From Desulfocurvibacter africanus subsp. africanus DSM 2603 (GTDB lineage: Bacteria > Desulfobacterota > Desulfovibrionia > Desulfovibrionales > Desulfovibrionaceae): DNA of 64,000 bases. Positions 44,136-56,587 of the stretch are shown one piece after another (the first letter of the stretch is position 1; each line of letters opens with the position of its first letter). The notes under the pieces are model-generated. The model did no database searches. It was given only the letters and a program-made list of their open reading frames with translations, and was not told where the DNA came from. The DNA lies in the NCBI RefSeq assembly GCF_000422545.1, contig NZ_AULZ01000011.1, positions 62,001-126,000 on the forward strand, written 5' to 3'. The position numbers were made by a program, and so were the translations under genes.

Positions 44136-45254
44136 CTACCGGCCTTGCAAGGCCGGAGAGGCGATTACAATATCCTTGTCCCTGCGCAAAAAAACCACAT
44201 TGCGCATAGTGCGATCAATCCTCAGAAACGCTTCACCGATGCTGATTTCAACACCGGGCCGCACCTCTCCAGGAACCACAACCCTGCAACTGCCAATGCT
44301 TTCCACGGGACACACGTTCGTCCAGAGTTCACGCTTGGCCTGCAAAAGAGTTTTGAATCGCTGAGCTAGGGCTGCGGAGTCATCCGACTTACCGTCCCTG
44401 CCGGGCGACTTTGTGCCTTTGCCGGGCCTGTGGTTCGAAAGCCGACGCAGAACTTCGCGGAGATTCTCGTCCAGCCGCTCGGCTTCCAGGAAAAGCTTAG
44501 GGGCGTAGCCAAGCACGAGTCGGGTTTCCACGCCCAAGCCGCCCCCAAGCACATCTCCCACGTACACGAGCCCGCGGCTGTATATATCTCCCCCCATGAG
44601 CGCTCCCTGCACGGCCAGGCTGCCGCCACAATAGATGGAGCAATGCAGACAGGAATGCCGCACGACGATGTTGCCGCCAGACCTGAGCTGCGCGTTCTCG
44701 CAAAAAGAAACCTTTATCTTGTCTCCAGCCTCCAGCAATCCCGATCCGTTGCCCTTGAAGCCAGCCTCGGTATCGATATTGCCGCTAGCCTTGACCTCGG
44801 CAGCTTCCACTACATCCTTAACCTGAACGTTTCGACCTGAAACGGAAAAGCCGGAGCGCACCGGGCCATGGACGACTACGTCAGCCACAAAATCTATATT
44901 GCCGGTTCGGAAGTCCACTCCTCCGCGCACATTGAGTTCGGATTTGACAGTTATCTTGCCGTCCAGATAAAAAACGTAGCCGTCTGCGGCGGCCAGCAGC
45001 TTGTCGGGGTTCTTGGGGTGGACGAAGCAGTTTGCCCCGGCCGGAAAATGTTTGTCCTTGAAGATGAACCGGCCGTCCAAAGCTGCGGCTTGCCTGGGAC
45101 TGACTTCTTCCCACTCGGCGAGCACATGGCCTTTCCTGACATTCTGGGCATAGCCGAGATTGAAATGGTCTACCCTCTCGCCGTCGTTATCCTTGGGCTT
45201 GAGGTGCAGGTGATCGAAATCGGGATCAAAAGAATGCTTGAGCACGTATGGCAT
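44136..45254 (-). CDS. FapA/DUF342-family protein, upstream of motA
   Basis: A 372-residue protein with a beta-helix core: SELNVRGGVDFRTGNIDFVA, VVVHGPVRSGFSVSGRNVQV, VKASGNIDTEAGFKGNGSGL and GNIVVRHSCLHCSIYCGGSL are successive DUF342 turns. The C-terminal region from about 255 is helical. Family members are called FapA, flagellar assembly protein A, but their role is poorly defined. The position directly before motAB supports a motility link. The start at MPYVLKHSF lacks a good ribosome site, so 45254 is uncertain. Confidence 0.75.
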   Translation of the reverse strand: MPYVLKHSFDPDFDHLHLKPKDNDGERVDHFNLGYAQNVRKGHVLAEWEEVSPRQAAALDGRFIFKDKHFPAGANCFVHPKNPDKLLAAADGYVFYLDGKITVKSELNVRGGVDFRTGNIDFVADVVVHGPVRSGFSVSGRNVQVKDVVEAAEVKASGNIDTEAGFKGNGSGLLEAGDKIKVSFCENAQLRSGGNIVVRHSCLHCSIYCGGSLAVQGALMGGDIYSRGLVYVGDVLGGGLGVETRLVLGYAPKLFLEAERLDENLREVLRRLSNHRPGKGTKSPGRDGKSDDSAALAQRFKTLLQAKRELWTNVCPVESIGSCRVVVPGEVRPGVEISIGEAFLRIDRTMRNVVFLRRDKDIVIASPALQGR

Positions 45255-45769
45255 GAATATGCTGTAGCAATGCGCTCGCCATGTTGAAAGAGGTACACAC
45301 AACCGATAAAGGACTGGGTGCGGTACAGATAGCCATGCAAATAAATCCTTTTGCTTTGTATTGCAAGAGCCGCATGGCCCTTAGTCTTGGCAGAAGATTG
45401 CGCAGCATAGGCCCTGACCGGCTATACGCTCGAGAGATCTGGCGAAAATTTGCGACAAGGCCGGCCTTACGTATATTATCTTCGACATCCGCATGGAATC
45501 CCTTTATCATACGTACTCCAAGCAGTGGATGAGAGCAAAGTACATCTATCTTTCAGAACCAGCCTTGCGTCAATTGAAACTTTTTCAAGGCACTGAAATG
45601 ATTACTTATAGCCACTGCCGCTCACTTGCGTCGGCCATTGATCCGGACGGCTGCAAATCGATTATTATACCCTTCTGCTCATCGTTGTGCGCCGGGTGTT
45701 TGGTTTTTAGTGGCGTCAGTTTGACACGCCGCTTCCCCCCTCGATCCTAATTGAGACTGTGGAGGCCTG
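45255..45769. other. Intergenic region between two divergent FapA-family genes
   Basis: About 515 bases with no convincing gene; an 85-codon forward frame at 45493-45750 has no family or ribosome site. At its right end TTGACA, 18 bases later TCCTAA, form a possible sigma-70 promoter before the second FapA gene, whose ribosome site is GTGGAGG. Confidence 0.5.
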
Positions 45770-47671
45770 ATGGAGACGACCCCCAATGCATCCAACAAGG
45801 ATCCTTTACTGACCATAGTCATCTCCGAATCGGGATCCGAAGCCATCGCGGTGCCGACACCTCAGCTGCGCCAATCGAGTGCGGCGCTTACCAAAACCGC
45901 CGTGGAGAGTTGGGCCAAGGCTGCGGGAGTGCGTATCCCCCTTGATGCCGACGCCGTCGCACAAATCCTGACCATACAGCCAAACAAGTATCCGGATGAG
46001 GGTATCGTCATAGCCAGGGCCATCCAGCCTCGTCCCGCACGCGCGGCGAGCCTTGAATGGAAAGGCGATCCGACCTTGCCTGTTTTCCCAGGCGATGTAT
46101 TCGGCCACCTTCTCCCGCCGGAAGAAGGAGCCAAGGGCTCTACGGTGGATGGCAAAATCATTGAACCGATCCAAATGCCGCCTGAAGCCGAAGTAAAGCT
46201 TGGAGCTGACAGCGGCATCAACTTCGATGAAAATACGCACGAAATAACGGCCACCCGGTACGGCATTGCGCGCCTCGACCAGGGAGTGCTCTCCATCACT
46301 CCGCTCCTTTCCGTGTCCGGCGATGGCCTGCAGATTCTGGGCACGGTTCATCCTAAGGATTATTTTGGGGACCCCACCACTATCGGACACCTACGGAATG
46401 CTTTGCGCTTGGCCAAGGTAAAGGTCGATCTCAAGATCGATGCCCTCAAAGAAGCCCTGGCTCAAGCACGCAAGTCCGGTGCTCCCCAAGAGAATATCCT
46501 GATGGCAGAAGGCCGGTCACCTGTGGATGGCGCCGACGGTTACTTCCAGCCCGCCTTCAAAGGCTTAAGTTCTGGGGCGGTCCTCCAGGACGGGCGCATT
46601 AACTTCATGGAACGCGGCGCGGCGGAATCGGTACAAGAAGGACAGGTGCTGGGCCGAATCGTCCCTCCCAGCCGTGGCAAGCCCGGTGTCAACGTATTTG
46701 GAGAGGAGTTGATGGCCCGTGACGGGCAACCCTTCAAGCTCAGCATCGGCGAGGGCGTGAGAGCAGCCGAGGATGGGCAGACCTACCTTGCCACGACTGC
46801 CGGTGTAGTGGTCTACAGCCAGGCCAAACTGTCCGTGACCGATCTGTACACTGTGGACAAGGACCTGGACTATTCCGTCGGGAACCTGCGCATTGACAAG
46901 GGCTCGGTCCAGGTGAGCGGCAATGTCCTTGAAGGATTCTCCGTCGCCGCGCCAGGCTCTGTCTTCATCGGACAGGTCGTGGAAGGCGCGAACATAAGCG
47001 CCGGCGGAGACGTAGTGGTCCGCGGCGGCCTGGCCATGGGGAAAAAAGGGTTGATAAAAGCCAGCGGAAGCATCTTCGCCAAGTTCGCCCTGCACGCCAC
47101 GCTCGTTTCCGACGGCGATGTGGACATCGGCGTCATTACGGACTGCGACATCACCGCCGAGGGCAAGGTCACCTGCCTGCGAGACAAGGGTGCCATCGTC
47201 GGAGGAATCATCCGCTCCAGCAAAGGCGTGGAAGCCAAGGAGATCGGCTCTGAACTTGGGGTGGCGACGCACATCGTGCTCGGCATGCAGGTCAAGCAGA
47301 GGGAAGAGTTACTGGCCGAACGCAAGAGTCTGAAGGAACAGATCGTCAAGATAAGCAATGCCTTGGGATCCGGCTCGCCTAAAGATATTCTCAAGCGCAC
47401 CCCGGAGAGCAAGCGTCAGGCAGTGGCCGAACTCATCAGGGCGCTAATTCGCCTGAGTGAAAACCTGGACGAAGTCAACCGAAAGATCCAGGACGATCAA
47501 TTGTTGGCCCGCAAGGCCCTGCAAGCCACGCTCAAGGCCCAAAAAGCCATTTATCCAGGTGTGAGCATCACCATTGGCGGGTTGACCTCCCACGTTAAGG
47601 AAACGATAAAATCCGCCAAGATTTTTTATGACCAGCAAGCAGGGCGCATCGCCATTGATCAAGGTTCCTGA
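45770..47671 (+). CDS. FapA/DUF342-family protein (633 residues)
   Basis: A long DUF342 protein. The N-terminal ~200 residues are unlike the short paralog. The core has GRSPVDGADGYFQPAF, GRIVPPSRGKPGVNVFGEEL, then repeated beta-helix turns (VSGNVLEGFSVAAPGSVFIG; ISAGGDVVVRGGLAMGKKGL; GDVDIGVITDCDITAEGKVT). A coiled coil lies around residues 500-590 (KQREELLAERKSLKEQIVKI). This is the classical FapA layout. It is divergent from the motA-linked paralog. Confidence 0.82.
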   Translation: METTPNASNKDPLLTIVISESGSEAIAVPTPQLRQSSAALTKTAVESWAKAAGVRIPLDADAVAQILTIQPNKYPDEGIVIARAIQPRPARAASLEWKGDPTLPVFPGDVFGHLLPPEEGAKGSTVDGKIIEPIQMPPEAEVKLGADSGINFDENTHEITATRYGIARLDQGVLSITPLLSVSGDGLQILGTVHPKDYFGDPTTIGHLRNALRLAKVKVDLKIDALKEALAQARKSGAPQENILMAEGRSPVDGADGYFQPAFKGLSSGAVLQDGRINFMERGAAESVQEGQVLGRIVPPSRGKPGVNVFGEELMARDGQPFKLSIGEGVRAAEDGQTYLATTAGVVVYSQAKLSVTDLYTVDKDLDYSVGNLRIDKGSVQVSGNVLEGFSVAAPGSVFIGQVVEGANISAGGDVVVRGGLAMGKKGLIKASGSIFAKFALHATLVSDGDVDIGVITDCDITAEGKVTCLRDKGAIVGGIIRSSKGVEAKEIGSELGVATHIVLGMQVKQREELLAERKSLKEQIVKISNALGSGSPKDILKRTPESKRQAVAELIRALIRLSENLDEVNRKIQDDQLLARKALQATLKAQKAIYPGVSITIGGLTSHVKETIKSAKIFYDQQAGRIAIDQGS

Positions 47672-48023
47672 CAAGCCTTTGTAAAGGTTAAGCTTATTTT
47701 AACATCGCTATGATTGGACAAACGCGGTCACCCTTCCAATGATTGCGTTCTTTACATCCAACGAGTCTTTCCGACCCCACAGCCGTTTTAAACGGGCTGT
47801 CCGCCTTGGATCCAAACCCTAGGCTGTGCAGGGAAACAGCAATGCCATGACCGTCAGGGGCAAGCCCCAACCAAGATCAACCATTCACATCACAATTGTC
47901 GTTGATTACCAGCCCGGATTTGACTAGAAGAACAGGTAGGTCAATAAATCCGGTAGCTCGTACGGCTCCGGCCAGAGGACACTGAGTCCCCGGCCCAGGA
48001 CGAGCGCCGAGGAGCAGCGGTAT
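47672..48023. other. Intergenic region with a hairpin
   Basis: About 350 bases. A hairpin with arms ACAGCCGTTTT and AAACGGGCTGT (one bulge) lies near 47779-47800, and AT-rich sequence precedes it. No small gene or known riboswitch consensus was recognised. The right end carries GAGGAG, the ribosome site of the next gene. Confidence 0.4.
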
Positions 48024-48323
48024 ATGAGCATCATTCCAGGAAGGTACTTGGGCATAATAGACGTTCTTGGCTCCTATACGGATCTCGCCGAGGAATATTC
48101 CATCGAGATGCGACCCAACGGCGCCTATGTTCTCTACATGCGCAATGATCCCGAAGAAGAGTTCGTACCCATGAACGAGGGCGGAGACGGACGCAGCTTG
48201 GCGGAGTATTGCCAGTGTCACGGCCTCGACTGCGAGGTCATGTACTCGGAGATTAACCGCGTTAATAAGATGCTTGCTGACCAGTTTATCGAATTCATGG
48301 ATGAGCGGCTGAGCGTGGCTTAG
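48024..48323 (+). CDS. Small hypothetical protein (99 residues)
   Basis: MSIIPGRYLGIIDVLGSYTD followed by YSIEMRPNGAYVLYMRNDPE and a cysteine pair in AEYCQCHGLDCEVM; acidic, soluble, no membrane segment. No family was recognised. GAGGAG eight bases before the ATG makes it a probable real gene. It stands alone, 140 bases before the histidine phosphatase gene on the same strand. Confidence 0.65.
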   Translation: MSIIPGRYLGIIDVLGSYTDLAEEYSIEMRPNGAYVLYMRNDPEEEFVPMNEGGDGRSLAEYCQCHGLDCEVMYSEINRVNKMLADQFIEFMDERLSVA

Positions 48324-48463
48324 CCGCTGCTGAATATTAAGGCGTGGAGAGAATTCGCGCCTTTCTTCTTCCCTTCCATCTTCAGTAGATGATGCAACGA
48401 TACACTTGTTGCAACCAATGAACACTTCATGCCTATGTGCACACCAAATAAGGGAACTAGTCG

Positions 48464-49084
48464 TTGACCGCGAATGCTGCGATTATTTTGGCACGTCACG
48501 GCCAGGTAATACAGAATTCTCCCAGGCGCTTCATCGGCCAGCGTGATGTGCCCCTCGACAAGGTGGGCAGGCTCCAGGCCGAGACTTTGGCCCAGGCTCT
48601 GGCAAACACGCATCTGGACGGAATCTGGGCCAGCGACCTGTCACGCGCCATGGATACGGCCAAGCCGACGGCCGCTGGACGAGAAATCACGACTGTGCCC
48701 GAGCTGCGTGAGATTTGTCTTGGGGATTGGGAAGGTCTGACCTCGGATGAGGTGCGGGCCAGATTTCCGGGCGAGTATGAACGGCGCGGAGCGGACTTTG
48801 CCGAGTACAGACCTGTGGGCGGTGAGAGCTTCCGGGATGTGCAGAAGCGAGCTCTGCCTGCCCTGGAGCGTATCGCCGACTTACGCGGCCGGCACCTCGT
48901 GGTTGCCCATGGAGGCGTCAACCGAGCACTCCTTTGCGCCATTCTGGGCCTACCGCTCGCCCAGCTGATGCGCCTTGAGCAGGATTACTGCCATGTGAAT
49001 GTTCTGCTCCGCGCTGCCTCAGGCTGGCGCTTGCTGGGCCTGAATATTCCGCCCCGCGGCCCTTTCGCCCTACCTTTGCGTTAA
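48464..49084 (+). CDS. Histidine phosphatase family protein (phosphoglycerate mutase-like)
   Basis: Catalytic motif LARHGQ (usual RHG) near the N-terminus, the conserved Arg in RRFIGQRDVPLDKVGRLQAE, ASDLSRAMDTA, acid donor in EICLGDWEGLT and the second histidine in VVAHGGVNRALL. 206 residues. It resembles alpha-ribazole phosphatase/CobC-type enzymes but the substrate is open. Start TTG 48464 follows AAGGGA. It ends in a terminator just upstream of glgE, so it is likely separate from that operon. Confidence 0.85.
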   Translation: MTANAAIILARHGQVIQNSPRRFIGQRDVPLDKVGRLQAETLAQALANTHLDGIWASDLSRAMDTAKPTAAGREITTVPELREICLGDWEGLTSDEVRARFPGEYERRGADFAEYRPVGGESFRDVQKRALPALERIADLRGRHLVVAHGGVNRALLCAILGLPLAQLMRLEQDYCHVNVLLRAASGWRLLGLNIPPRGPFALPLR

Positions 49085-49117
49085 CCCTGCCCACTGCTTT
49101 GCCTGCATCCCGAGCTG

Positions 49118-49149
49118 GCCTACTTGCCTTGACGCGAGTAGGCTTTTTT
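49118..49149 (+). terminator. Rho-independent terminator before glgE
   Basis: GCCTACT...AGTAGGC followed by six T, 33 bases after the phosphatase stop and 70 before the glgE start. It separates the two transcription units. Confidence 0.85.
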
Positions 49150-49219
49150 GCTGCATACTTGTAGCCAGTCTTTTTCCGGGCCTGAGTGTGAAGTGGAAAT
49201 GTAACTGGACAGGTGCAGC

Positions 49220-51229
49220 ATGGAGCAGCGGAGCAAGGGCAACGGGCGGCAGCGCGTAATCATAGAAAACGTCACACCTCGGATAGACGGGGGAACCTTC
49301 CCGGCTAAACGCGCTGTGGGCGAAAGCGTGGAGGTCACTGCCGACATCTTCGCCGACAGCCATGACATCATCTCGGCCAGGCTCCTGTGGAAAATGGACG
49401 GAGATTCCGGGTTTGCCGAGATGCCCATGCGGCTGCTGGGCAATGACCGTTGGAGCGCCGAATTTCCGATTCTGGAGCTGACTGCGCACATTTACACCGT
49501 GGTGGCCTGGATCGACCAATATCGGAGCTGGTTGGAGAAGGCGGAAAAGAAACACGCCGCCGCCCAGGACGTCACGGTGGAGCTGACCACAGGTGCTCAA
49601 CTTGTGGCCGAGGCAGCCGATCGGGCGGAAGGCGTGTACAGGGATTTCCTGCGCGAGCACGTCGGCCTGCTGGAAACACCCCAAAGCCAGGATCTGGGCC
49701 TAACCACCGCGCGCAGCCCTGCCCTGCTGACGATCATGGACCGCCATGCCGACCGCGCCCTGGCCACCCGTTATGCCAAGGAGCTGCGCGTCCAGGTGGA
49801 CCCGCCCAAGGCCGGCTTCAGTACCTGGTACGAGTTGTTCCCGCGCTCGGCCGGTTCAGGCGGACGGGGCGGATCGGGCGGCCACGGCACGTTCAGGGAT
49901 GTGCAGGCCTGGCTTCCGCGCATCGCGCGCATGGGCTTCGACGTGCTCTACTTCCCACCAATCCATCCCATCGGCGAGACGTTCCGCAAGGGCAGGAACA
50001 ACAACCCCGCGTCCGAACCCGGTGAGCCGGGCAGCCCGTGGGCCATCGGCAACAAGGATGGCGGGCACACTGCCATCAACCCGTCGCTGGGCTCGCTGGA
50101 GGACTTCCAACAACTGCGCGGGAAGGCACGCGAGCTCGGCATCGACATCGCCCTGGACATGGCCTTTCAGTGCTCGCCGGACCACCCGTGGGTGCGCGAA
50201 CACCCGCAGTGGTTCAAACACCGGCCTGATGGAACCATTCAGTATGCCGAAAATCCGCCCAAGAAATACCAGGACATATATCCTCTGGACTTTGAAAGCG
50301 AGGATTGGGAGAAGCTGTGGGAGGCTCTGCGGGACGTGTTTCTTTACTGGTGCCGTCAGGGCGTGCGCATCTTCCGCGTGGATAATCCGCACACCAAACC
50401 ATTGCCCTTCTGGCAATGGTGCATAGGCGAGGTCAAGGCGAACTATCCGGAGACCCTGTTCCTTTCCGAAGCTTTCACCCGACCCAGGATCATGTACAGG
50501 CTGGCCAAAGCCGGTTTCACCCAATCCTATACCTACTTCACCTGGCGCAACACCAAGCACGAGCTGACCACATACATGGAAGAGCTTGTGCGCAACGCGC
50601 CACGAGACTACTTCCGGCCCAATTTCTGGCCAAACACACCGGACATCCTGCCCGAGTACCTCCAGTACGGCGGCCGCCCGGCTTCCATCATCCGTTTGGT
50701 GCTTGCAGCTACATTGTCTTCCAACTACGGCATCTACGGCCCGGTTTTCGAATTGGTGGAGGTGGCCGGCAGGCCGGGCAGCGAGGAATATCTCGATTCG
50801 GAAAAGTACGAGATCAGGCAATGGGACCTGCAGCGACCCGGCACGCTGGAGCAGTTCATCACCCGCATGAACGCTATCCGTCGCGAGCACCCGGCCCTGC
50901 AGTCCACCTGGAACGTGCGCTTCCTTCCGGCGGACAACGAGTTCATCCTGTTCTATGCCAAGAGCGACGAGGCTCTCGGGGAGACGCTGCTCATCGTCGT
51001 AAATCTTGATCCGCACCACACGCAGTCCGCCTGGCTGCACCTGCCACTGGAAGAATACAGCCTCGATCCGGGCAGACCGTTTCTGGTGCACGACCTTTTG
51101 GGCGAGGACAAGTTCATCTGGCAAGGCGAGCGCAACTTTATCGAGCTCGACCCGCACGTGCAGCCTGCGCGCATCTTCACGTTGCGGGCGCGGCTGCGTA
51201 GCGAGACGGACTTCGACTACTTCATGTAA
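49220..51229 (+). CDS. glgE: Alpha-1,4-glucan:maltose-1-phosphate maltosyltransferase GlgE
   Basis: GH13_3 enzyme that elongates alpha-glucan with maltose units from maltose 1-phosphate. An N-terminal beta domain opens RVIIENVTPRIDGGTFPAKR. The catalytic barrel has FDVLYFPPIHPIG, nucleophile Asp in FRVDNPHTKPLPFWQW, acid/base Glu in LFLSEAFTRPRIMYRLAKAG and the third acid in NTPDILPEYLQYGG, all intact. 669 residues, the usual size. First gene of glgE-treS::mak-glgB-treZ. Confidence 0.96.
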   Translation: MEQRSKGNGRQRVIIENVTPRIDGGTFPAKRAVGESVEVTADIFADSHDIISARLLWKMDGDSGFAEMPMRLLGNDRWSAEFPILELTAHIYTVVAWIDQYRSWLEKAEKKHAAAQDVTVELTTGAQLVAEAADRAEGVYRDFLREHVGLLETPQSQDLGLTTARSPALLTIMDRHADRALATRYAKELRVQVDPPKAGFSTWYELFPRSAGSGGRGGSGGHGTFRDVQAWLPRIARMGFDVLYFPPIHPIGETFRKGRNNNPASEPGEPGSPWAIGNKDGGHTAINPSLGSLEDFQQLRGKARELGIDIALDMAFQCSPDHPWVREHPQWFKHRPDGTIQYAENPPKKYQDIYPLDFESEDWEKLWEALRDVFLYWCRQGVRIFRVDNPHTKPLPFWQWCIGEVKANYPETLFLSEAFTRPRIMYRLAKAGFTQSYTYFTWRNTKHELTTYMEELVRNAPRDYFRPNFWPNTPDILPEYLQYGGRPASIIRLVLAATLSSNYGIYGPVFELVEVAGRPGSEEYLDSEKYEIRQWDLQRPGTLEQFITRMNAIRREHPALQSTWNVRFLPADNEFILFYAKSDEALGETLLIVVNLDPHHTQSAWLHLPLEEYSLDPGRPFLVHDLLGEDKFIWQGERNFIELDPHVQPARIFTLRARLRSETDFDYFM

Positions 51230-51241
51230 GGACAAGTCCAC

Positions 51242-54550
<3,309 letters not shown>

Positions 54551-54573
54551 AACCCCTTAGGCGAGGAAGCGGC

Positions 54574-56568
54574 ATGCACTCACTGCATCATGACATCAGT
54601 CTGCTCACGGACCATGATATCTACCTGTTCAAAGAAGGTCGCCACTTCCGATTATGGGAGAAGCTCGGTTCGCATTTCATGGAGCGCCACGGCGAACGCG
54701 GAGTGCTCTTTGCGGTCTGGGCGCCCAATGCCCAGGCTGTGAGCGTCAAGGGCGACTTCAATGGATGGAGCACTGACGAGCACCCTCTGCGAGTGCGCGA
54801 GGACGGTTCGGGCATTTGGGAGGGCTTCATCACTGGTCTGGGACAAGGCACCAAGTACAAGTACCACATCCGCTCGCACTTTCATGGCTATCGCGTGGAC
54901 AAGGCCGATCCGTTCGCCGTCCACTGCGAAACCCCGCCGTATACCGCGTCCATCCTGTGGGACATCGACTCGGGCCAGCCTTGGACAGACCAGGATTGGA
55001 TGACCACGCGCCACGAGCGCAACGGCCTCAGCGCACCCATGGCCGTGTATGAAATGCACCTGGGCTCCTGGCAGCGCAAGATCGAAGAGGGCAACCGCTC
55101 CCTGAGTTACCGGGAGATCGCCGGCCCGCTGGTCAACTACCTCAAGGAAACGGGCTTCACGCACATCGAGCTCATGCCTGTGCAGGAGCATCCTTTCTAC
55201 GGCTCCTGGGGCTACCAGAGCACAGCCTATTTCGCACCAACCTCGCGCTACGGCACGCCACAGGATTTTATGTTCCTGGTGGACGAGCTGCACAAGGCCG
55301 GAATCGGCGTCATCGTGGACTGGGTGCCCTCGCATTTCCCCACGGACGAGCACGGCCTGGGCTACTTCGACGGCACGCACCTCTTCGAGCACTCGGACCC
55401 GCGCCAGGGCTTCCACCCTGACTGGAAAAGCTTCATCTTCAACTACGACCGCTGGGAGGTGCGCTCGTTCCTCATCTCAAGCGCCCTGTTCTGGTTGGAA
55501 AAATATCATCTGGACGGCCTGCGCATGGATGCCGTGGCCTCCATGCTCTACCTGGACTACTCGCGCGGGGACGATTGGATTCCCAACAAATACGGAGGCC
55601 GGGAGAACCTCGGGGCCGTCGAGTTCCTGCGTTCGCTCAACGAAGCCGTATACCGCGACTTCCCGGATGTGCAGACTATCGCCGAGGAGTCCACGGCCTG
55701 GCCCATGGTCTCGCGGCCCATCTATGTCGGCGGGCTTGGCTTCGGCCTTAAGTGGAACATGGGCTGGATGCACGATACCCTGGATTATTTCTCTCACGAA
55801 GCCGTGCATCGCAAATACCACCACAACCAGATCACCTTCAGCATCTGGTACGCCTTCACCGAGAATTTCATGCTTTCCCTGTCCCATGACGAAGTCGTGC
55901 ACGGCAAAGGCTCGCTGCTCGGCAAGATGCCTGGCGACGCGTGGCAGAAGTTCGCCAACCTGCGCCTTTTGTTCGGCTACATGTGGGCTCATCCGGGCAA
56001 GAAGCTCCTGTTCATGGGCATGGAATTCGGCCAGGGACCCGAGTGGAATCATGAAAGCAGTCTGGATTGGCATCAGCTGGAGTTGCCTGCGCACCAGGGC
56101 GTGAAGAACTGGCTTGCGGACTTGAACCGGGTTTACCGTGACTGCCCGGAGCTGCACGAAGTGGACTTTTCACCCGCCGGCTTCCGCTGGGTGGATTTCG
56201 GCGATGCCGAGCAGAGCGTGTTCAGCTTCCTGCGCATCGACTCCAAGGGCCGAGAAATGCTCATAGTGCTCAACTGTACGCCCGTGCCTCGACAGAACTA
56301 CCGCCTAGGCGTGCCGCGGAGCGGTTTCTGGCGCGAGGTGCTTAACAGCGACGCAGCATACTACGGCGGCAGCGGCTGGGGCAACGCGGGCGGCGTGCAG
56401 GCGACGCCCATCCCGTCCCATGGGTTTTTCGATTCCATTTCAGTGGCCCTGCCGCCACTTGGAGTGCTTTTCTTCAGGCCCGAGGACCAGCGTCCGCGCG
56501 AACCCGAGCACAAGCGCTTCGTGTACCCCTATCCGCTCTCACCCGAAGAACCGGAGACCGAAGGATAG
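54574..56568 (+). CDS. glgB: 1,4-alpha-glucan branching enzyme
   Basis: Adds alpha-1,6 branches to the glucan built by GlgE. A carbohydrate-binding N-terminal domain (VLFAVWAPNAQAVSVKGDFN) precedes a barrel with nucleophile Asp in DGLRMDAVASMLYLDYSR, Glu in TIAEESTAWPMV and LSHDEVVHGKGSLL. 664 residues. ATG 54574 has GAGGAAG seven bases upstream. An ATG at 54547 overlapping the treS stop is open but lacks spacing for a ribosome site. Confidence 0.96.
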   Translation: MHSLHHDISLLTDHDIYLFKEGRHFRLWEKLGSHFMERHGERGVLFAVWAPNAQAVSVKGDFNGWSTDEHPLRVREDGSGIWEGFITGLGQGTKYKYHIRSHFHGYRVDKADPFAVHCETPPYTASILWDIDSGQPWTDQDWMTTRHERNGLSAPMAVYEMHLGSWQRKIEEGNRSLSYREIAGPLVNYLKETGFTHIELMPVQEHPFYGSWGYQSTAYFAPTSRYGTPQDFMFLVDELHKAGIGVIVDWVPSHFPTDEHGLGYFDGTHLFEHSDPRQGFHPDWKSFIFNYDRWEVRSFLISSALFWLEKYHLDGLRMDAVASMLYLDYSRGDDWIPNKYGGRENLGAVEFLRSLNEAVYRDFPDVQTIAEESTAWPMVSRPIYVGGLGFGLKWNMGWMHDTLDYFSHEAVHRKYHHNQITFSIWYAFTENFMLSLSHDEVVHGKGSLLGKMPGDAWQKFANLRLLFGYMWAHPGKKLLFMGMEFGQGPEWNHESSLDWHQLELPAHQGVKNWLADLNRVYRDCPELHEVDFSPAGFRWVDFGDAEQSVFSFLRIDSKGREMLIVLNCTPVPRQNYRLGVPRSGFWREVLNSDAAYYGGSGWGNAGGVQATPIPSHGFFDSISVALPPLGVLFFRPEDQRPREPEHKRFVYPYPLSPEEPETEG

Positions 56569-56587
56569 GTCAGGCCAGGAGCCAATC

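Noticed and set aside
47672-48023. Possible riboswitch in the leader before the 99-residue protein
   Set aside because: A hairpin is present but the conserved blocks of c-di-GMP, cobalamin or SAM riboswitches could not be matched.
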